A stretch of DNA of 8,702 bases from Moorella sp. UBA4076 (lineage in GTDB: Bacteria > Bacillota > DSM-521 > Neomoorellales > Neomoorellaceae), in assembly GCA_002383405.1 (NCBI GenBank), contig DFYS01000111.1, forward strand, positions 1-8,702. Direction: 5' to 3'. Positions 5,126 to 8,702 of this stretch are shown piece by piece; positions within the stretch are counted from its first letter, which is position 1, and each line of letters begins with the position of its first letter. The notes below the pieces were generated by a model. That model was given only the letters and a program-made list of their open reading frames with translations, was not told the origin of the DNA and made no database searches. The position numbers and the translations under genes were made by a program.

Positions 5126-6373
5126 ATGCTTGCTGAAGCCATTTTTACCGGCACGGAGATGCTCCTGGGCCAGATCGTCAACACCAACGCCGCCTTCCTG
5201 GGAAGAGAGCTGGCCGCAGCCGGCATCAGCCTGCACCGCCAGGTAGTAGTCGGCGATAACCGCGAACGTATCCGGGCGGCTATTATTGACGCCGGCCGGC
5301 GCGCCGGCCTGATCGTCGTCGGCGGCGGCCTGGGGCCGACAGAGGACGACCTCTCCCGCGAAGCCCTGGCCGCCGCCCTGGGTTTACCCCTGGTGGAAGA
5401 TGCAATCGCCCGCGAAAACATCACCCGCTACTTCGCCGCCCGCCAGCGGCCCATGCCGGCCAGCAATTTAAAGCAGGCCCTGCTTCCCGCCGGGGCGCGG
5501 CCCCTGGAAAATCCCTGCGGTACAGCACCCGGGGTTTTCCTGGAACACGGCGGCCGCATCTACGCCCTGCTGCCGGGGCCGCCGCACGAATTTGAACCAA
5601 TGCTAACCGGGCAGTTGCTGCCCCTGCTGGAACCATACGGAGCCCGCCGGGAGGTTATCTTCTCGCGGGTGTTGAAGATCGCCGGCGCGGGGGAATCGGC
5701 TGTTGAAGAAGCCGTTAAAGACCTGCTCCACAGTGACAACCCCACGTGTGCGCCCCTGGCCAAACCAGGCGAGGTGACCTTACGTCTGACGGCCCGTGCT
5801 GCTAATATCGCCGCAGCCCGCGAGCTCATCCAGCCCCTGGAGACGGCTGTCCGCAGGCTCCTGGGCGACTTCATCTATGGCAGCGACGATGACACCCTGG
5901 AAGGGGTGGTGGGCGCCCTGCTGCGGCAGCGCCGTCTGACCCTGGCCGTGGCCGAATCCTGTACCGGCGGCCTGCTGGGGGAGCGGGTGACCCGTATCCC
6001 CGGCAGCTCTGATTACTTCCAGGGCGGTATAATTTCTTACAGCAACGAAGCAAAAGTAAAAATCCTGGGGGTGCCGGCGGCAACCCTGGCCGCCTGCGGC
6101 GCCGTCAGCCAGGAGGTGGCCGCGGCCATGGCCACGGGCGTGCGCCGGGTGATGGCGACGGATATCGGCATCGGCATTACCGGCATCGCCGGCCCGGGCG
6201 GCGCTACCGCGGCCAAACCGGTGGGGCTGATCTATATCGGGCTTGATTTTCATGGTCAGGTAGACGTACGGCGGGAGTTGTTTGTCGGCGAGCGGGAAAA
6301 TATCCGCTGGCTGGCGTCCCAGAGCGCCCTCTACTACCTGTGGCGGGGTTTGCGGGACGGGTTCAGCGCATGA
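5126..6373 (+). CDS. cinA: CinA: competence/damage-inducible protein with nicotinamide-nucleotide amidohydrolase domain
   Basis: A 415-residue protein with the usual two-domain CinA layout. The N-terminal molybdopterin-binding-like (MoCF/COG1058) domain spans about 1-170, with TGTEMLLGQIVNTN near the start, GGGLGPTEDD (67-76) and LLPGPPHEF (148-156). COG1058 domains can have ADP-ribose pyrophosphatase activity. The C-terminal PncC domain spans about 255-413 with SCTGG (278-282), TGIAGPGG (352-359) and KPVG (364-367); it deamidates nicotinamide mononucleotide to nicotinate mononucleotide in NAD recycling. Length and motifs are complete, so both activities are expected. ATG 5126 matches the family's N-terminus; AGTAGGT is about 6-7 nt upstream. 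The right arm of the inverted-repeat element ends just before that site. The 3' end overlaps the convergent SleB-like gene by 11 bp. In competent bacteria cinA is often linked to recA; no recA is in the window. Confidence 0.97.
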   Translation: MLAEAIFTGTEMLLGQIVNTNAAFLGRELAAAGISLHRQVVVGDNRERIRAAIIDAGRRAGLIVVGGGLGPTEDDLSREALAAALGLPLVEDAIARENITRYFAARQRPMPASNLKQALLPAGARPLENPCGTAPGVFLEHGGRIYALLPGPPHEFEPMLTGQLLPLLEPYGARREVIFSRVLKIAGAGESAVEEAVKDLLHSDNPTCAPLAKPGEVTLRLTARAANIAAARELIQPLETAVRRLLGDFIYGSDDDTLEGVVGALLRQRRLTLAVAESCTGGLLGERVTRIPGSSDYFQGGIISYSNEAKVKILGVPAATLAACGAVSQEVAAAMATGVRRVMATDIGIGITGIAGPGGATAAKPVGLIYIGLDFHGQVDVRRELFVGERENIRWLASQSALYYLWRGLRDGFSA

Positions 6374-7307
6374 AGATATGGCTGCCGATGCGGGTAATCT
6401 GGGGCCGGGACCAGATCCAGGCGCTGGTGGCTGTGGCCGGGTTGAAGAAATAGAGGGCGCCGTTAGAGGGGTCCCAGTCGTTTAAAGCGTCACTGGTAGC
6501 GGCATAATAGCGCGGCAACACCGGCACATTCCAGTAATGGCCGTTGGCCACGCTTTCAAAGGCCCAGGGTTCAAAGATAATATCGGCGATGGTCTTGGGG
6601 AAATTCGGATCGCGCAGGCGGTTTAAGACTACGGCTACTACGGCCACCTGGCCGGGATAGGGCTCATTTTCAGCTTCAGCGGCCACCAGCCGGGCGAGGA
6701 GGTTAGTTTCGTCGGCACGGACGGGTACTGCAGGCAGGGGTTTAGCCGCCGGCGCCGGCGGGGATGATGGCGGTGGTGATGGCGGGGCCTGCTGGCGGAA
6801 AAAGTAGGTGACGCCGGGTATTAATATAGTAAGTACAAGTACGGCTGACAGGGCGCGCGCCTGCCAGCCTCCAGGCAGGCTTACGGGCGTCAGGTATCGC
6901 CAGGTGCGCTGCAACTCTTTAAAAGTGGCCTGCCAGGCCTGTACAAGGTGCCGGCGCAACGGCTGCTGCAACCAGACGCACAAACCCGCTTTGCCGGCCT
7001 CCAATGCTGTCTGCAGCCAGGCCGCGGTATTCCTTTTTAACACCAGCGCCTTTTCCGCAACAGTGTTCCTGGCACCCTGCAGCCGGGGAACCACAACCTC
7101 CCTCCCCCATCGCACCCCATCCTTAAGTGGCCGCCTGCCGGTGACAGTTAAGCTTGACCGACCTTCATTACGCCGTTGCGCCTGTAGTTGATCCACCGGG
7201 CTGATGCGTTCTTGATTGGGGGTAGTTATGGCAGCCGCCGCCTTTCGCCGGGGCCACCGCTGCCATTTTTCTTCCAGATACCGGCGCCATTTGTTCTGCC
7301 AGTCCAT
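6363..7307 (-). CDS. SleB-type cell-wall hydrolase (Hydrolase_2), membrane-anchored
   Basis: A 314-residue protein from ATG 7307 (317 from GTG 7316). The C-terminal ~115 residues form a SleB/CwlJ-like Hydrolase_2 domain. It opens with LVAAEAENEPYPGQ, whose first Glu (Glu214 counted from the GTG) is the likely catalytic acid, and it contains VLNR and the conserved ALYFFNP...WIWSRP...IGSHIF end. The family cleaves peptidoglycan and in spore formers helps degrade the spore cortex at germination. Residues ~153-173 are one transmembrane helix followed by a Pro-rich linker (~177-200). The first ~150 residues are basic and charged and match nothing I know; no peptidoglycan-binding domain is present, unlike Bacillus SleB. 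ATG is preferred because AAGGGTGG lies 5 nt upstream, whereas GAGGA is almost adjacent to GTG. The stop codon lies inside the 3' end of cinA. Confidence 0.9.
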   Translation of the reverse strand: MDWQNKWRRYLEEKWQRWPRRKAAAAITTPNQERISPVDQLQAQRRNEGRSSLTVTGRRPLKDGVRWGREVVVPRLQGARNTVAEKALVLKRNTAAWLQTALEAGKAGLCVWLQQPLRRHLVQAWQATFKELQRTWRYLTPVSLPGGWQARALSAVLVLTILIPGVTYFFRQQAPPSPPPSSPPAPAAKPLPAVPVRADETNLLARLVAAEAENEPYPGQVAVVAVVLNRLRDPNFPKTIADIIFEPWAFESVANGHYWNVPVLPRYYAATSDALNDWDPSNGALYFFNPATATSAWIWSRPQITRIGSHIFMR

Positions 7308-7335
7308 TTTCCCCACCCTTCCTCACCAGGATTTA

Positions 7336-7364
7336 AATATAGTTTGGCAAAGAAGGGCTTTAAA
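7336..7364 (-). promoter_or_regulatory. candidate promoter of the SleB-like gene (sigma A or sporulation sigma)
   Basis: On the minus strand TTTAAA (7364-7359), 17 nt and TATATT (7341-7336) form a moderate sigma-A promoter. Overlapping it, GCAAG, 18 nt and CAAACTA resembles the forespore sigma-G/F pattern (GMATR and CATnnTA), missing one position in each box. Sigma-G control would fit a spore-cortex hydrolase. Confidence 0.4.
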
Positions 7365-7381
7365 CTTGCATCGGACGGTAA

Positions 7382-7588
7382 TTAATACCGATCCTCCTCA
7401 TCGCGGATCCCGTCCAGCTTCATTCCCTTTAAAAAACCTTTCAGCTCTGATAACGGTTTTTCCGGCACCAAACTTATCGAATTACCTTTGATAATGATTT
7501 CGAGGCTGTGGCCTTTTTTAATGTTAAGACGTTCACGTACATCTTTAGGAATAACTATCTGATATTTATTGGATACTTTTACCTCCAT
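7382..7588 (-). CDS. AbrB/MazE/SpoVT-domain DNA-binding protein, VapB-type antitoxin without visible toxin
   Basis: A 68-residue protein. Residues 1-45 form a swapped-hairpin AbrB-like domain, with KVSNKYQIVIPKDVRERL, the KKGHSLEI loop and the closing SISLVP. The acidic, flexible C-terminus (EKPLSELKGFLKG...RDEEDRY) resembles VapB/MazE antitoxins that bind a toxin. ATG 7588 is chosen because the AbrB domain starts there and GGGGG lies 7 nt upstream; an upstream in-frame ATG at 7687 would lie inside yigZ. Only 65 bp separate its stop from the next gene, and they encode no PIN or MazF protein, so it is an orphan here. Base composition is about 40% GC by eye, clearly below its neighbours, suggesting recent acquisition. 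It could instead be a transition-state-type regulator. Confidence 0.85.
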   Translation of the reverse strand: MEVKVSNKYQIVIPKDVRERLNIKKGHSLEIIIKGNSISLVPEKPLSELKGFLKGMKLDGIRDEEDRY

Positions 7589-7622
7589 ATCAAAACCCCC
7601 ATTTATTGTGATCGATACTCTA

Positions 7623-7651
7623 ATCGTATTACAAGTAACGAAGAAAGTCAA
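7623..7651 (-). promoter_or_regulatory. promoter of the AbrB-like gene
   Basis: On the minus strand TTGACT (7651-7646), exactly 17 nt and TACGAT (7628-7623). The -35 overlaps the yigZ stop codon. The start would be near 7616, 28 nt before the ATG. A small CGAT/ATCG dyad around 7612-7626 could serve autoregulation, which is common for AbrB-type antitoxins, but it is too short to be sure. Confidence 0.55.
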
Positions 7652-8307
7652 ATGTCCTGTAGCAAGCAGCTCTTCACTTCTTCCCACAGCGACAGGGGTA
7701 GAGCAACCTTTAGCTTGACTTCACTACCGTAGTCAGATGCGATTACCCTGCCGCCGCAGCTGTTGACCGTATACAGCACCCGGTCCAGCTCGGCATAGCT
7801 GCAGGCGAGCTCCAGCTCCCGCGTCACCACCCGCCGGATGCTCCCCGCCTCTTCCAAGACGCGGCGGGCCGCCTGGCCGTAGGCCTCGATGAGCCCCCGC
7901 ACCCCCAGCTTTTTACCGCCGAAGTAACGGGTCACCACTACCGCCACGTTGGTTAAGCCCAGGCTGGTAATGGCCCCCAGGATGGGCCGCCCGGCCGTGC
8001 CGGCGGGCTCGCCGGCGTCACTGTAATAGGTTATTTCCTGTTTGCCCGTACCCAGCCGGTAGGCGAAGCAGTTGTGGGTCGCCTGGCGGTGTTCGGCCTG
8101 GACGCGGGTAATGAACTCCCTGGCTGCCCCTTCGCTGTCTACCTCGCGGGCGTGGCCGGTAAACAGGGAACGCTCGATTTTAATCTCGGCTATGGCTTCA
8201 CCGGCAACGGTAAAGTAGGAGTCACTGCTCGCCGTATCCGGAGCTTCGTCTGCAGACAAGGTAATAAGCTCGTGCTCGTGTCCGCACTCGTATCCGCGTT
8301 TTTTCAT
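7648..8307 (-). CDS. yigZ: YigZ/IMPACT-family protein (UPF0029 plus DUF1949)
   Basis: A 219-residue YigZ-family protein. Domain 1 (UPF0029/IMPACT, about 30-148) contains SLFTGHA, THNCFAYRLG, the signature SDAGEPAGTAGRPIL (96-110) and VVVTRYFGGKKLGVRGLIEAYG (124-144). A short ferredoxin-like DUF1949 domain follows (about 164-215). The family is widespread, probably RNA- or translation-related by analogy with eukaryotic IMPACT, but no reaction is established. The N-terminus has about 28 extra residues, rich in Glu, His and Cys, before the usual DSYFTVAGE start. The ATG at 8307 has GGAAGGAG but at a long 13-nt spacing; no better in-frame start lies upstream. A start further downstream, near the DSY motif, is possible because it would restore the family's normal N-terminus. 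Confidence 0.93.
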   Translation of the reverse strand: MKKRGYECGHEHELITLSADEAPDTASSDSYFTVAGEAIAEIKIERSLFTGHAREVDSEGAAREFITRVQAEHRQATHNCFAYRLGTGKQEITYYSDAGEPAGTAGRPILGAITSLGLTNVAVVVTRYFGGKKLGVRGLIEAYGQAARRVLEEAGSIRRVVTRELELACSYAELDRVLYTVNSCGGRVIASDYGSEVKLKVALPLSLWEEVKSCLLQDI

Positions 8308-8505
8308 CTCACATCCCGCACTCCTTCCTGGAAGGCCTTAATGCGGTTTTTATATTTAAGCACCATATGCAGTCGAGGTTACAAATCTAATATCCATACG
8401 GCTTTAGGGCAATGAGTACAGCAAATGAGCTTCATAGATGGTTTTGGGGGCGAGGGTAGAGCCACCAGGGGTCCGCTGCAGAGCAATGGGTACGGCAAAT
8501 GAGCT
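8308..8505. other. spacer between the PemK/MazF-like gene and yigZ
   Basis: This stretch holds the two 28-nt repeats and no convincing ordinary gene. The only sizeable minus-strand frame is mostly the antisense or out-of-frame continuation of the toxin gene and repeats. An AT-rich patch (8346-8362) may include a yigZ promoter, but I see no well-spaced -35/-10 pair, and no terminator follows the toxin gene. Confidence 0.4.
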
Positions 8506-8510
8506 TCATA
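8409..8510. repeat. two near-identical 28-nt direct repeats
   Basis: The unit at 8409-8436 recurs at 8483-8510 with two A-to-G differences in 28 positions and a 74-bp period. Both copies contain GCAAATGAGCTTCATA. The second overlaps the stop codon of the PemK/MazF-like gene. The sequence between the copies is not itself repeated. In the minus direction each copy carries ATGA, so it can end one frame and open another. Confidence 0.85.
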
Positions 8511-8702
8511 AGGCGAACAGCTCGCGTAGCGCTTCCTCCAGGGCAGCAAAAAAAGAAGTACCGGCCACACTGCCCTGGTACTCTTTGAGCCGTTTTTTAT
8601 CGACAGCCCGTACCTGATCCGGCAGGGCTCTGGTTATTTGCCCATGCAAAGATAATTCAGGCCGAAAGGAGGCCGGTTTAGCCCCTGTGGAGAGGGGAAT
8701 GA
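8506..8702 (-). CDS. PemK/MazF-like toxin, C-terminal part (5' end beyond window)
   Basis: The frame is open from the right edge to TGA at 8506-8508 and gives 64 residues. The fragment begins IPLST, continues with FRPEL, and contains DQVRAVDKKRLKEYQG followed by an amphipathic ALEEALREL helix and the C-terminus. This matches the end of PemK/MazF endoribonucleases: a PLST/PLTS strand, then a DQxRxxDKxRL stretch, G, and a final helix ending near the C-terminus. If so, it is an mRNA interferase of a type II toxin-antitoxin pair, and its antitoxin should lie just beyond the right edge. The N-terminal residues needed to judge activity are outside the window. The AbrB-like antitoxin at 7382-7588 is an unlikely partner, being downstream and separated by yigZ. 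Confidence 0.65.
   Translation of the reverse strand, partial: IPLSTGAKPASFRPELSLHGQITRALPDQVRAVDKKRLKEYQGSVAGTSFFAALEEALRELFAL

Noticed and set aside
7317..7381. Remnant of a PIN or MazF toxin after the AbrB-like gene
   Set aside because: Only 65 bp are available and the frames there show no acidic PIN motif or MazF signature.
8409..8510. CRISPR array
   Set aside because: Only two repeat copies with a 46-bp gap, one of them overlapping a gene end, and no cas genes.
8379..8570. 63-codon minus-strand frame
   Set aside because: Its first half overlaps the PemK/MazF-like gene out of frame; only its last 18 codons are noted, as part of the repeat observation.

Overview
The window reads like chromosomal DNA of a GC-rich, spore-forming, low-temperature-independent Gram-positive anaerobe of the Clostridia type; a Moorella-like thermophile is my best guess. 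The reasons are strong AGGAGG-type ribosome binding sites, sigma-A-like promoters, a SleB-type spore/cell-wall hydrolase, a membrane-anchored HtrA and a CE4 deacetylase. The species name is inference. Four of the recognisable proteins (deacetylase, M1 peptidase, HtrA, SleB-like hydrolase) act at or outside the membrane, so the region has an envelope-maintenance flavour, although the genes are not one operon.

Layout, left to right. Positions 1-2710 (minus strand) hold an M1-family metallopeptidase followed by a CE4 polysaccharide deacetylase that runs off the left edge; the two are probably co-transcribed. Positions 2711-3021 are a hairpin-rich spacer that carries the htrA terminator. Positions 3022-4182 (minus) encode an HtrA/DegP-type serine protease. 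Positions 4183-4838 are a long divergent control region. In it, one self-complementary TTGCAA box can serve as the -35 of two back-to-back promoters, and the rightward promoter opens a ~210-nt leader with direct repeats and competing helices. Positions 4839-4970 (plus) encode a 43-residue membrane peptide with a GTG start. Positions 4971-5108 are a 138-bp segment with 13-bp perfect terminal inverted repeats and TTAA on both sides, which looks like an insertion. Positions 5126-6373 (plus) are cinA.

On the right, a SleB-like hydrolase (6363-7307, minus) converges on and overlaps cinA by 11 bp. Behind it come a low-GC AbrB/VapB-like antitoxin without a visible toxin (7382-7588), a YigZ/IMPACT-family protein (7648-8307), two near-identical 28-nt repeats (8409-8510), and the C-terminal 64 codons of a PemK/MazF-like toxin that enters from the right edge (all minus).

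The most unusual part is 4560-5125: a shared -35 box, a switch-like leader, an unannotated micro-membrane protein and a MITE-like insertion. Removing that insertion would put the micro-protein gene 13 nt in front of cinA, which suggests an ancestral two-gene operon. No complete novel defence system or CRISPR array is visible.
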